DNA of 64,000 nt, taken from Parvibaculum sp039680535 (GTDB lineage: Bacteria > Pseudomonadota > Alphaproteobacteria > Parvibaculales > Parvibaculaceae). A program made the position numbers and the translations under genes. Below are positions 1 to 7,796 of this stretch, piece after piece; within the stretch, counting starts at the first letter, position 1, and every line of letters begins with the position of its first letter. The notes below the pieces were generated by a model that searched no databases, was not told the DNA's origin, and was given only the letters and a program-made list of their open reading frames with translations. The DNA is taken from positions 186,001 through 250,000 of the forward strand of contig NZ_JBDKSS010000013.1 of NCBI RefSeq assembly GCF_039680535.1, given 5' to 3'.

Positions 1-161
1 AAGCAGGACGCCGTAACATAGAGGTGGTGGACAGACTTGCGGCGGAAGGCAAGATCGTTCCCTATGTCTGCGCGACATTCCCTCTGGAGCGCGCCGTCGA
101 GGCCATGCGCGTGCTGCAGGAACGGAAAGCGGTGGGAAAAGTCGTTATAACCATGGACTAG
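1..161 (+). CDS. C-terminus of zinc-type quinone oxidoreductase/alcohol dehydrogenase (partial)
   Basis: Only the last 52 codons lie in the window, in the frame ending at the TAG at 159-161. The peptide includes EGKIVPYVCATFPLERAVEA and ends in GKVVITMD. A segment of the form 'G.i.P.v...fpLe.a.eA...l......GKvVi' is the usual C-terminus of the MDR superfamily (zinc-containing alcohol dehydrogenase and quinone oxidoreductase branch), where the last strand closes the catalytic domain. The NADPH-binding fold and catalytic residues lie upstream and cannot be seen, so substrate cannot be named. The next gene starts 26 bases on in the same direction and may be co-transcribed. Confidence 0.7.
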   Translation, partial: AGRRNIEVVDRLAAEGKIVPYVCATFPLERAVEAMRVLQERKAVGKVVITMD

Positions 162-186
162 CAGTTCGGGGGCGGCAGGAGGAAAG

Positions 187-747
187 ATGACGCGCGTTCC
201 AATGGCGGCTGGCATTCTTTTGGCCGGACTCCTGCTCTTTGCCTGCTCGAAGCGCGATGGGCTTGTCGTCACCGGCGACAAGGTGGGGCCGATCAGTGTC
301 GCAACCCCGTTCGATGCAGCCGCCGTCGCCGCTCTCTTTCCGCAGCTTGAGGTGAGTGCCGGCATTTCGTCGGCGTTGGAGCCTGGGGCGCATGTCATCC
401 GGGTCAGCGATAACGGCAAGACCGTACTCGAGCTCTATCCGACCGGTGACGGCGCACGTGTCGCCAGCGTTCTCATACTGAGCGACATCGTGCGGGATGA
501 AAACGGCGTTCATATCGGCTCTGCCTATCGCGACATATTTCCGCCCGCGAAGCCGACGGGCTGCATGGCCGGTGCCACGGAAAAGAGGGGGCGCATCTAC
601 TGCCCGCAACCCAATTCAAACCGCATCATCTATGAGATGCAGGGGCTGCCGCCTGCGCCGGACGGTCAGGTGCCGCCGCCGGAAGCGCTCGCTGATTGGC
701 GCGTCACCGCCATCCTGTGGGACGGCGACGACGCCGCCATCAACTGA
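187..747 (+). CDS. Putative lipoprotein, DUF1131/YfeY-like
   Basis: 186 aa with a short basic N-terminus, a hydrophobic stretch (residues 7-19) and a lipobox LFAC, so the mature protein probably begins at a lipidated Cys20. A strong ribosome site (GGAGGAAAG) directly precedes the ATG. The body has a VGPI....PFD motif, a central beta-rich region and one Cys pair (GCMAG and IYCPQ) that could form a disulfide. The layout recalls the RpoE-regulated lipoprotein YfeY (DUF1131); that is a family impression, not a tested match. The next gene, 32 bases downstream, encodes a clear paralog with the same motifs, so the two are a tandem duplication, likely one operon. Function unknown. Confidence 0.65.
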   Translation: MTRVPMAAGILLAGLLLFACSKRDGLVVTGDKVGPISVATPFDAAAVAALFPQLEVSAGISSALEPGAHVIRVSDNGKTVLELYPTGDGARVASVLILSDIVRDENGVHIGSAYRDIFPPAKPTGCMAGATEKRGRIYCPQPNSNRIIYEMQGLPPAPDGQVPPPEALADWRVTAILWDGDDAAIN

Positions 748-779
748 ATCTACAGCTCATTCTGGCTTGAGAGGACATC

Positions 780-1355
780 ATGTTTTCGACGCGTATCTTG
801 TCATGTCTTGTCGCGACAACCGCGGCGGCCTTCTTCGCAACGGCGGCGCTGGCGGTCCAGCCGCTCGACACCTATGTCGTGGGCGATGCGGGTGTCGGTC
901 CTCTCGACAACAAGGTGCCGTTCGATCAGGCGTCGCTCGCGAAGCTGTTGCCGCAGGGCGTGACCTTCAGTCGGAAGACCATCGAGCTCGAAGGCGCGGC
1001 CCCCTATACGGTCTTACGCGTTTCGAAAGGCAAGGAACTGCTGTTCGAGTTTGAGTCCAATGGCGACCGGAAAAAGCCGCGCCTCACCGGCATCACCGTC
1101 TTCACCCGGCGTATCGCCGACACGCGCGGTGCCCGTGTGAACGCATCGTTGAAATCGCTCTATCACTATGGCGAGACGCCCGATTGCATTCCCGGAGCGG
1201 GGCGCTACACGGGACGCATCTTCTGCACCGTGCCGAAGCTCGATCATCTGATCTATGTCTTCGGCGGAAAAAAACCGGCAGAGGCTGGTGTGCTGCCTCC
1301 GCCGGCTGAAATCGCGAACTGGCGCCTGATTGCGATCATGTGGAGCGCAACCTGA
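780..1355 (+). CDS. Secreted paralog of the preceding lipoprotein
   Basis: 191 aa. A Sec signal peptide (about residues 1-25, ending ATAALA) replaces the lipobox of its neighbour, so this copy is probably soluble in the periplasm. Shared with the upstream gene are VGPLDNKVPFD, the Cys pair (DCIPGAGRYTGRIFC) and the ending PPP.EIANWRL.AI.W. GAGAGGACATC supplies the ribosome site. The contrast between a membrane-anchored and a free copy suggests the two cooperate or have split roles after duplication. Nothing in the sequence identifies a ligand or catalytic residues. It runs convergently into the SDR gene at 1363 with only seven bases between stops. Confidence 0.6.
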   Translation: MFSTRILSCLVATTAAAFFATAALAVQPLDTYVVGDAGVGPLDNKVPFDQASLAKLLPQGVTFSRKTIELEGAAPYTVLRVSKGKELLFEFESNGDRKKPRLTGITVFTRRIADTRGARVNASLKSLYHYGETPDCIPGAGRYTGRIFCTVPKLDHLIYVFGGKKPAEAGVLPPPAEIANWRLIAIMWSAT

Positions 1356-1362
1356 GCGGCGG

Positions 1363-2253
1363 TCAGACGCTCCGCTGAACCTTGTCCTTCTCGTTTGCGC
1401 TGCGGATCATGTCGCGCATCTTGTCCCACTCTTCCTCGGAGAGCTTCGACAGGCGCGAGAAGTTGCCGCCGCCCGCCTGATAGGATCCGCCATCGATCGC
1501 GATGCATTGCCCGGTGAGATATTCGCATCCATCGGCCATGAGGAAGGTCGCGAGATTCTTCAACTCGTCCATCTTGCCAACGCGTCCCATCGGAATGCCT
1601 TCGCGCGACTGATCGCCGTCGACCGACTGGCCGGGGCTCAGGCGCTCCCACGCACCCTTGGTGGGGAAGGGGCCGGGGGCGATGGAGTTGAGACGGATGC
1701 CATAAGGGCCCCACTCGGCGGCGAGCGATTGCGTCATGATGTTGATGCCCGCCTTGGACATGGCGGAGGGCACGGTGAAGGGGCCGCCGTTCCACACCCA
1801 TGTCGTCAGGATCGAGATGACGCTGCCCTTGTTACCGCCTTCGATCCAGCGCCTGCCGCAGGCATGGGTCACGTAGAACGAGCCGTGGAACACGATGCCC
1901 GCGATGGCGTCGAAGCCTTTGGGCGAAAGATCCTTGGTCGGGCTGATGAAGTTGCCGGCGGCATTGTTGACGAGGCCGGTGAGCGGGCCGCCATCGGCCC
2001 AGATCTCGCCGATCATCTCGTCGACCGCGCCCGCGACGCGAATGTCGACGCCGTAGGTCTTCACCGAGCCGCCGTGCTTGTCCATCAGCTCTTTGGCCGT
2101 GTCGTCGAGCACGTGCTTGCGGCGCCCGCAGATATAGACCTCGGCGCCGAGGCGCAGATAATCCTCGGCCATCTCCTTGCCGAGGCCCGTGCCGCCGCCG
2201 GTCACCAGGATGCGCTTGCCCTTGAGCAATCCGTCGCGAAACATCGAAACCAT
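1363..2253 (-). CDS. SDR oxidoreductase, 2,4-dienoyl-CoA reductase-like, active-site Tyr replaced
   Basis: 296 aa. The ATG at 2253 is chosen because GGAGG lies five bases upstream; an in-frame ATG at 2298 lacks this. Features in order: the NADP-binding glycine motif TGGGTGLG (residues 18-25), NNAAG, then GGPFTVPSAMSKAG, and PGPFPTKGA. The PSA..KAG block matches animal mitochondrial 2,4-dienoyl-CoA reductase, whose Ser and Lys align with Ser163 and Lys167 here. The tyrosine that lies 15 residues before that lysine in the animal enzyme is Trp152 here (TTWVWNGG). The protein may reduce 2,4-dienoyl-CoA esters by a modified mechanism, or act on something else. It fits the unsaturated fatty-acid theme of the window. 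Confidence 0.75.
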   Translation of the reverse strand: MVSMFRDGLLKGKRILVTGGGTGLGKEMAEDYLRLGAEVYICGRRKHVLDDTAKELMDKHGGSVKTYGVDIRVAGAVDEMIGEIWADGGPLTGLVNNAAGNFISPTKDLSPKGFDAIAGIVFHGSFYVTHACGRRWIEGGNKGSVISILTTWVWNGGPFTVPSAMSKAGINIMTQSLAAEWGPYGIRLNSIAPGPFPTKGAWERLSPGQSVDGDQSREGIPMGRVGKMDELKNLATFLMADGCEYLTGQCIAIDGGSYQAGGGNFSRLSKLSEEEWDKMRDMIRSANEKDKVQRSV

Positions 2254-2363
2254 CAGATCCTCCCGTTGTTGTTTGGCGGGAGGATAACAGGCTGTCATGT
2301 CGCGCCCATCACTTTTGCGCGAGGCTTGCAGCGTCTGACGGCGGAGTATCGGCTGCCGCTACG

Positions 2364-2627
2364 TCACTTCTTTTCGATGAGATAGGTCCAGAGCCGCACC
2401 ACCAGCCAGATCGGCACCACGACGACCGCGCCGAGCGCGAAATATTTCACCGACCAGTCGATGGCGTCGAAGCCCATGTGCCAGATGCGAACCACCGTAT
2501 CGAGGAAGTCGTACCAGAGGTCGATGGGCTTTATGCCGAAGAAGGCGAGGAGCAGGCCGACGACGACGGAGGCCGCCGCAAGCTTGATCAAGGTCGGAAG
2601 AATGGGGCCGCCAAAGAGCCGTTCCAT
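2364..2627 (-). CDS. Small inner-membrane protein (DUF6460-like)
   Basis: 87 aa from the ATG at 2627, which has GAGAGGAG upstream; a longer reading from 2666 adds 13 charged residues with no ribosome site. Two hydrophobic segments are plain: about residues 10-32 (LPTLIKLAAASVVVGLLLAF) and 60-78 (FALGAVVVVPIWLVVRLW). A short amphipathic stretch (DLWYDFLDTVVRIW) lies between. The form recalls small alphaproteobacterial membrane proteins grouped as DUF6460. It lies between the SDR and the mechanosensitive channel genes on the same strand, so it may share a transcript with them. No function can be deduced. Confidence 0.6.
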   Translation of the reverse strand: MERLFGGPILPTLIKLAAASVVVGLLLAFFGIKPIDLWYDFLDTVVRIWHMGFDAIDWSVKYFALGAVVVVPIWLVVRLWTYLIEKK

Positions 2628-2717
2628 CGATAACTCCTCTCGCCCATCGCGGGCCTGTATCTTCAATTTATCGCATAAGAGCCGGGAAGAAACAGGGCGA
2701 AACGAAGCCGGGGGCGA

Positions 2718-3590
2718 TCAGTTTCCGGGACGTGGCTGGGACGTGGCCGCGGGTTGCGGATCGCCGAGATTGTGAACCGTCTGGGTGGGGAAGGGGATCG
2801 TGATGCCTTCGGTATCGAAGCGTTCCTTCATGGCGCGCGTGAGATCGAATTTGACCGGCCAGTAGTCGTCATTGCCGACCCAGACGCGGAGCAGCATGTC
2901 GACGGAGCTCTGGTTGAGCGCATTGACCGCGATGAGCGGTTCCGGCGTGTCGAGAACACGCTTCTCCGCTCGCATGACGTCGCGCATGACCTCGATCGTC
3001 CTGGCGATGTTGTCGTCATAGGAAATGCTGAAAATGAGATCGAGGCGGCGTGTCGAGTGATAGCTGTAGTTCTTGACGGCCTGTCCCCAGACGCTGCTGT
3101 TGGGCACGATGATCTGGACGTTGTCGACCGTCGTAAGCTCGGTCGTGAAAAGGGTGAGGTGCTTCACCGTGCCCGCGATACCGCCCACCTCGACGTAATT
3201 TCCGGCGCGAAACGGACGGAAGAAGAGCAGCATCACGCCTGCGGCGACATTCGACAGCGTTCCCTGCAAGGCAAGGCCAACGGCGAGGCCGGCGGCGCCA
3301 AGCAAGGCGATAAAGCTCGTCGTTTGCACGCCGAACTGCGCGAGCACCGCGAGGATGGTGAAAATCATCACGGAATAGGACGCGACGCTGCCGAAGAAGC
3401 TCTGAAGCATCGCGTCGCCATTGGGCGCGCGCCCCAGCACGAAGCTGACCCATTGCCGCGCCTTGCCGGAGAACCAGTAGCCGAGGATCAGTATGATCAC
3501 GGCGCCGATGAAGCTGAGGCCGTGATCGATAAAGACCGGCAGCATCGCATCAAGATTATGTTGAATGCTCGTGGGCAGCCATTCCATCAT
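2718..3590 (-). CDS. Small-conductance mechanosensitive ion channel, MscS family
   Basis: 290 aa, close to the usual length of MscS. Three transmembrane helices occupy roughly residues 20-115. The pore helix reads GAAGLAVGLALQGTLSNVAAG, the Gly/Ala-rich TM3 typical of MscS, followed by the beta-domain motif FRPFRAGNYVEVGGIAGTV and the PN..VW/YSYHSTRR region. MscS channels open when membrane tension rises and release osmolytes after hypo-osmotic shock. The C-terminal tail is proline-rich and extends past the usual end (DPQPAATSQPRPGN). Two ATGs lie side by side at 3590 and 3587; either could be used. The gene is divergent from the helicase gene at 3693. Confidence 0.9.
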   Translation of the reverse strand: MMEWLPTSIQHNLDAMLPVFIDHGLSFIGAVIILILGYWFSGKARQWVSFVLGRAPNGDAMLQSFFGSVASYSVMIFTILAVLAQFGVQTTSFIALLGAAGLAVGLALQGTLSNVAAGVMLLFFRPFRAGNYVEVGGIAGTVKHLTLFTTELTTVDNVQIIVPNSSVWGQAVKNYSYHSTRRLDLIFSISYDDNIARTIEVMRDVMRAEKRVLDTPEPLIAVNALNQSSVDMLLRVWVGNDDYWPVKFDLTRAMKERFDTEGITIPFPTQTVHNLGDPQPAATSQPRPGN

Positions 3591-3692
3591 TCGAATTCCG
3601 TCGTCCGTTTTCCAGTCCCCGCGGCACTTTACCCCCGTTTGCCGCGGCGAGGGAATGATGCGTACGGCGCTCCGGCTGTGGTAACGAAGGAT

Positions 3693-6251
3693 ATGCCGAA
3701 ACCGACGAGCCGAAAGGCGGCAGCATCAGCGCAGACGAACGGGTTGCCTGCCCGCTTCGCCGAGTGGTTTTCCGCGCGCGGATGGAGCCCCCGCGCCCAT
3801 CAGCTTGCGCTGCTTGAGCTCGCGCGCGGCGGTCGCTCGGCATTGCTGATTGCGCCGACCGGCGCGGGCAAGACGCTTGCAGGGTTTCTGCCGAGTCTCG
3901 TCGAGTTGAGCGAGCGCAAGGAACGCAAGCCGGGCCTCCATACGCTCTATATCTCGCCATTGAAGGCACTCGCGGTTGATGTGAAGCGCAACCTCGAAAC
4001 GCCGGTCGCCGAAATGGGCCTCGATATTTCGATCGAGACGCGCACCGGCGACACCCCCACCAATCGCCGCCAGCGTCAGCGCCGCGAGCCTCCCGACATT
4101 CTGATGACGACGCCGGAGCAATTGGCGCTGCTTCTCTCCTATCCCGATGCGCCGACATTCTTTGCCGATCTCTCCTGTGTGGTGCTGGATGAGCTTCATG
4201 CACTGGCGAACTCGAAGCGCGGCGATCTTCTGGCGCTCGGTCTCGCGCGGCTCGGCACGTTCTCGCCGAAGCTTCGCCGCGTCGGCCTGTCGGCGACCGT
4301 TGCGGAGCCGGATGAGTTGCGGCGCTATCTGATGCCCCAGCCCACGGAAGGCGAGGCGCTGAGCGAAGTCGTGGTCGCGCCGCCGGGCGCGCGGCCCGAG
4401 ATCAGCATCCTCGTTCCTGAAGGGCCGGAAACGGAAGAGGACGATGAGGCGCGCATCCCATGGTCCGGCCATTCGGCGCGTCATGCGCTGCCGCTCGTCT
4501 ATGACGCGATCAGGCGCAACAGGATGACGCTGGTTTTCGTCAATACGCGCAGCCAGGCGGAGTTCGTATTCCAGTCGCTCTGGCATCTGAATGAGGATGG
4601 GCTTGCCATTGCGCTGCACCACGGCTCGCTCGCGGCGGAGCAGCGACGCAAGGTCGAAGCGGCCATGGCGGCAGGCACGCTCCGCGCGGTCGTCTGCACC
4701 TCGACGCTCGATCTCGGCATCGACTGGGGCGAGGTCGATCTGGTCATCTGCGTCGGTGCGCCAAAGGGCGCGAGCCGTCTCGCGCAGCGCATCGGACGCG
4801 CGAATCATCGTCTCGATGAGCCGTCGCGCGCGCTGCTCGTTCCGGCGAACCGCTTCGAGGTGCTTGAGTGCGAAGCGGCGCGCGCGGCGACCGTCGAGGG
4901 CGCGCAGGATGCACGGATCAGCCGCGATGGCGCGCTCGACGTGCTGGCGCAGCACGTGCTCGGCCGCGCCTGCTCCGAACCCTTCATGCCCGACGCGCTT
5001 TTCGATGAGGTTCGTGCAGCGGCGCCCTATCGTCATCTCGACCGGGACACATTCAACCGTGTGGTGGATTTCGTCGCAACCGGTGGCTATGCGCTGAAGA
5101 CCTATGACCGCTATGCGCGGCTGCGTCCCAATTCGCCGATAACGGGCGATCTGCGCCTGCGCCCCTCGTCCCCCAAGGTGGTGCAGCAATATCGCATGAA
5201 TGTCGGCACCATCGTCGAGGCGCCGATGATACGCGTTCGGCTGATCGGCAAGGGACGGCGGGTGCGTTCCGCGATGGGCGGCCGGATGCTGGGCGAGGTC
5301 GAGGAATATTTCATCGATCAACTCGCGCCCGGCGACACCTTCCTGTTTGCGGGCCACATCCTTCGCTTCGAAGGGCTGGCCGAAACGGAAGCGCTCGTCA
5401 CCCATGCCGAGAGCGGCGAGCCGATGATCCCGTCCTATTACGGCGGCAAGTTTCCGCTCTCGACCTATCTCGCCGAGCGCGTGCGCCGCATGCTGGCGCA
5501 TCACGAGGAATGGGCTTTCCTGCCCGCACAGGTGAAGGAGTGGCTCAGGCTTCAGGAATGGCGCTCCGTTCTACCGCGCGAGGGAGAACTTCTCGTTGAA
5601 TGTTTCCCGCGCGGCGACCGCTATTACCTCGTCTGCTATCCCTTCGAGGGGCGGCTCGCGCATCAGACGCTGGGCATGCTGCTGACGCGCCGTCTCGACC
5701 GGATGGGCGCGCGGCCTCTGGGCTTCGTTGCGTCGGAATATTCGCTGGCGATCTGGGGCTTGCGGGACATGGGCCTCCTGGCCGAGCGCGGCTCGCTGCC
5801 GCTTTCGGAGCTTTTCGGCGAGGACATGCTGGGCGACGATCTTGAAACATGGCTCGCCGAATCCAACCTGCTGAAGCGCACATTCCGCGATTGCGCGATC
5901 ATCGCCGGCCTCATCGAGCGGCGTTATCCGGGGCAGGAAAAGACCGGCCGGCAGGTGACCTTCTCCTCCGATCTCATCTACAACGTGCTACGTGAACACG
6001 AGCCCGATCATATTCTGCTGCGCGCAACCTATGCCGATGCGGCAACGGGCCTTCTCGATGTGGCCCGCGTCGGTGCTATGTTGAAGCGCGTCAGGGGACA
6101 CATCGTCCTGAAGCGGCTCGACCGCGTTTCGCCGCTCGCCGTCCCCGTTCTGCTCGATATCGGCAAGGAGCAGGTGCATGGCGAGGCGAACGAGGCGCTG
6201 CTTCACGAGGCGGCGGATGAACTGATCGACGAGGCGACACGGCTTGTTTGA
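3693..6251 (+). CDS. lhr: Lhr-family DEXH helicase, ligase-associated DNA-damage-response type
   Basis: 852 aa from the ATG at 3693. The same frame stays open far upstream, but that part is antisense to mscS and is not credible coding sequence. Motifs: Walker A APTGAGKT (about residues 53-60), the DEXH box VLDELHALANSKRG (from about 163), then TSTLDLGIDWGEVDLVICVG and QRIGRANHR for the second RecA domain. A winged-helix and Lhr-specific C-terminal region follow. The length fits the Lhr-Core form that is clustered with a phosphoesterase in many bacteria and translocates 3'-5' on single-stranded DNA. The downstream pdeM start overlaps its end by eight bases, so the two are translationally coupled and likely act together in repair. 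Confidence 0.9.
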   Translation: MPKPTSRKAAASAQTNGLPARFAEWFSARGWSPRAHQLALLELARGGRSALLIAPTGAGKTLAGFLPSLVELSERKERKPGLHTLYISPLKALAVDVKRNLETPVAEMGLDISIETRTGDTPTNRRQRQRREPPDILMTTPEQLALLLSYPDAPTFFADLSCVVLDELHALANSKRGDLLALGLARLGTFSPKLRRVGLSATVAEPDELRRYLMPQPTEGEALSEVVVAPPGARPEISILVPEGPETEEDDEARIPWSGHSARHALPLVYDAIRRNRMTLVFVNTRSQAEFVFQSLWHLNEDGLAIALHHGSLAAEQRRKVEAAMAAGTLRAVVCTSTLDLGIDWGEVDLVICVGAPKGASRLAQRIGRANHRLDEPSRALLVPANRFEVLECEAARAATVEGAQDARISRDGALDVLAQHVLGRACSEPFMPDALFDEVRAAAPYRHLDRDTFNRVVDFVATGGYALKTYDRYARLRPNSPITGDLRLRPSSPKVVQQYRMNVGTIVEAPMIRVRLIGKGRRVRSAMGGRMLGEVEEYFIDQLAPGDTFLFAGHILRFEGLAETEALVTHAESGEPMIPSYYGGKFPLSTYLAERVRRMLAHHEEWAFLPAQVKEWLRLQEWRSVLPREGELLVECFPRGDRYYLVCYPFEGRLAHQTLGMLLTRRLDRMGARPLGFVASEYSLAIWGLRDMGLLAERGSLPLSELFGEDMLGDDLETWLAESNLLKRTFRDCAIIAGLIERRYPGQEKTGRQVTFSSDLIYNVLREHEPDHILLRATYADAATGLLDVARVGAMLKRVRGHIVLKRLDRVSPLAVPVLLDIGKEQVHGEANEALLHEAADELIDEATRLV

Positions 6252-6966
6252 CAGGCGCGAAAAAGAAACGGAGCACTGGCTTCACGCCGCCCCGGCCCTG
6301 CGCGTTTGCGGCGCCGAACTCACCGTGCTGCCCGAAGGGGCCGTATGGTGGGAGAGGGAGAGGATGCTTGTCGTCGCCGACCTTCATCTTGAAAAAGGTT
6401 CCGCCTTTGCCGCGCGCGGTATCGCGCTGCCGCCTTACGACACGCGGGCGACGCTGGGCCGTCTCGATGCGCTGATTGCGAGGTTCGCTCCTTCGCGTCT
6501 CGTTGCGCTGGGAGACAGCTTTCACGACCTCGATGCGGAGGCGCGAATGAGCGCCGAAGATGCCGAACTTCTTTCCGGCCTGACGCGGCGGACGGAATGG
6601 GTCTGGATCGCGGGCAATCATGACCCGCGCCCTTCACGCGCTTTTGGCGGCGTCGTCCTCGACGAGATGAATGTGGGGCCGCTTACCTTCCGCCATGAGC
6701 CGCGGCCCGCGCCTGCGACGGGCGAGATCGCGGGCCACCTCCATCCTTGCGCCGCAGTGCGCGTGCGCGGACGGCGGCTCAGGCGGCGTTGCGTTGCTTC
6801 CGATGGAACGCGGGCGATCCTTCCGGCCTTCGGCGCCTATGCGGGGGGGCTTAACGTGCTCGATACGGCCTATGACGATCTTCTGCCCGGCCTCGATTTC
6901 CATGCCTGGATGATGGGCGCGCGAAGCGTGGTGCCGGTCGCTGCGCGCCGCCTCGAAGCGGACTAG
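6244..6966 (+). CDS. pdeM: Ligase-associated DNA-damage-response endonuclease PdeM
   Basis: 240 aa, beginning at a TTG at 6244 that lies inside the end of the helicase gene. The calcineurin-like metallophosphoesterase ligands are clear in order: DLHLEKG (first Asp and His), LGDSFHD (second Asp), GNHDPRP (Asn-His), and AGHLHP (C-terminal His pair). Proteins of this family carry the tag 'ligase-associated DNA damage response' because they are often encoded beside an Lhr-type helicase, an ATP-dependent ligase and an exonuclease. Only the helicase and this enzyme are present here. Its stop overlaps the stop of the convergent ccdA gene in the palindrome CTAG at 6963-6966. Confidence 0.85.
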   Translation: MFDRREKETEHWLHAAPALRVCGAELTVLPEGAVWWERERMLVVADLHLEKGSAFAARGIALPPYDTRATLGRLDALIARFAPSRLVALGDSFHDLDAEARMSAEDAELLSGLTRRTEWVWIAGNHDPRPSRAFGGVVLDEMNVGPLTFRHEPRPAPATGEIAGHLHPCAAVRVRGRRLRRRCVASDGTRAILPAFGAYAGGLNVLDTAYDDLLPGLDFHAWMMGARSVVPVAARRLEAD

Positions 6967-7730
6967 CCGAGCTTCGCGAGGAAGGGGAAGAGGTTGATGA
7001 GCGTGATGGCGATCGTCTCGAAGGAGCCGAGCACCATCAGCAGGCCTGTCCCTGCGAGCAGTACGCCCGCCGCAATCTCGATCTTCTGCATGTGGCGGCG
7101 GATGCGTTTGGCGAAGGCGAGGAAACCCCGGATCGCAAATGCCGCAGCGAGAAAGGGAATGCCGAGACCGAGCGAATAGGTGGCAAGCAGCGCCACGCCC
7201 GCCCGCAGGCTTTCCTGCGACGCGGCGATGGCGAGGATCGTGGCCAGGATCGGCCCGATGCAGGGAGTCCAGCCGAAGGCGAAGGCAAGCCCAAGCACAT
7301 AGGGGCTCAGGAACTGCATCCAGAGGCTCTGCGTCACGTCGCCAATGCGGTCCGGCTGGAAGCGCGCCTCGCGGTTCAGGAGGGCGATGCGGAAGACGCC
7401 CATGTAGTGCAGGCCGAATACGATGATGATGAGGCCCGCGATGCGGCCGAGCGTTTCCTTGTGCGCGAGAATGTAAGGGTTGATTGCAGAGGCGCTGGCG
7501 CCGAGCGCGACGAAGATGGTCGTGAAGCCAAGCACGAAGCCGATGGCGCCGATGGCCACGCGCCGCGTGAGATGTTCGTGGCCCTGCGCCTCGTCCTTCG
7601 TCAGTTCCTCGAATGAGGTTCCTGCAATGAAACACAGATAGGCGGGGACGAGCGGCAGCACGCAAGGCGAGAGAAAGCTCAGGAGCCCGCCCGCCGCCGC
7701 CGCCGCATAGGAAATATTGAGATCAGTCAT
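6963..7730 (-). CDS. ccdA: CcdA-type cytochrome c biogenesis / thiol electron transfer membrane protein
   Basis: 255 aa from the ATG at 7730 (GACGGAAA upstream). About six transmembrane helices. The two membrane cysteines that shuttle electrons in CcdA/DsbD are present in conserved contexts: Cys23 in SFLSPCVLPLVPAY and Cys157 in GWTPCIGPIL. CcdA passes reducing equivalents from cytoplasmic thioredoxin to periplasmic thioredoxin-like proteins, mostly for reduction of apocytochrome c or metal-site thiols. It lies last in a minus-strand run after the TauE/SafE and TIGR02186-like genes, 66 bases downstream of the latter, with a hairpin between them. This context leaves open whether its role is in cytochrome maturation or in sulfur handling. 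Confidence 0.85.
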   Translation of the reverse strand: MTDLNISYAAAAAGGLLSFLSPCVLPLVPAYLCFIAGTSFEELTKDEAQGHEHLTRRVAIGAIGFVLGFTTIFVALGASASAINPYILAHKETLGRIAGLIIIVFGLHYMGVFRIALLNREARFQPDRIGDVTQSLWMQFLSPYVLGLAFAFGWTPCIGPILATILAIAASQESLRAGVALLATYSLGLGIPFLAAAFAIRGFLAFAKRIRRHMQKIEIAAGVLLAGTGLLMVLGSFETIAITLINLFPFLAKLG

Positions 7731-7745
7731 TTTCCGTCCCGTTCC

Positions 7746-7775
7746 GTCGCGCCGCACTCTAGCGGTGCGGCTGCG
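7746..7775 (-). other. Intergenic hairpin ahead of ccdA
   Basis: GCCGCAC (7751-7757) and GTGCGGC (7765-7771) form a seven-pair stem with a seven-base loop, and GTCGC/GCGAC sequences extend it with a bulge. There is no run of T on either side, so a terminator is unlikely. It lies between the TIGR02186-like stop and the ccdA ribosome site and could modulate mRNA processing. Confidence 0.35.
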
Positions 7776-7796
7776 ACGATGCCATGCGGCAATGAT

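Noticed and set aside
2754..3692. Upstream extension of the helicase reading frame
   Set aside because: The frame is open but antisense to the whole mscS gene and has no helicase-like sequence; the ATG at 3693 gives the normal family length.
3726..5504. Long minus-strand open frame opposite the helicase
   Set aside because: Composition-driven shadow; no motif, start site or neighbour supports it.
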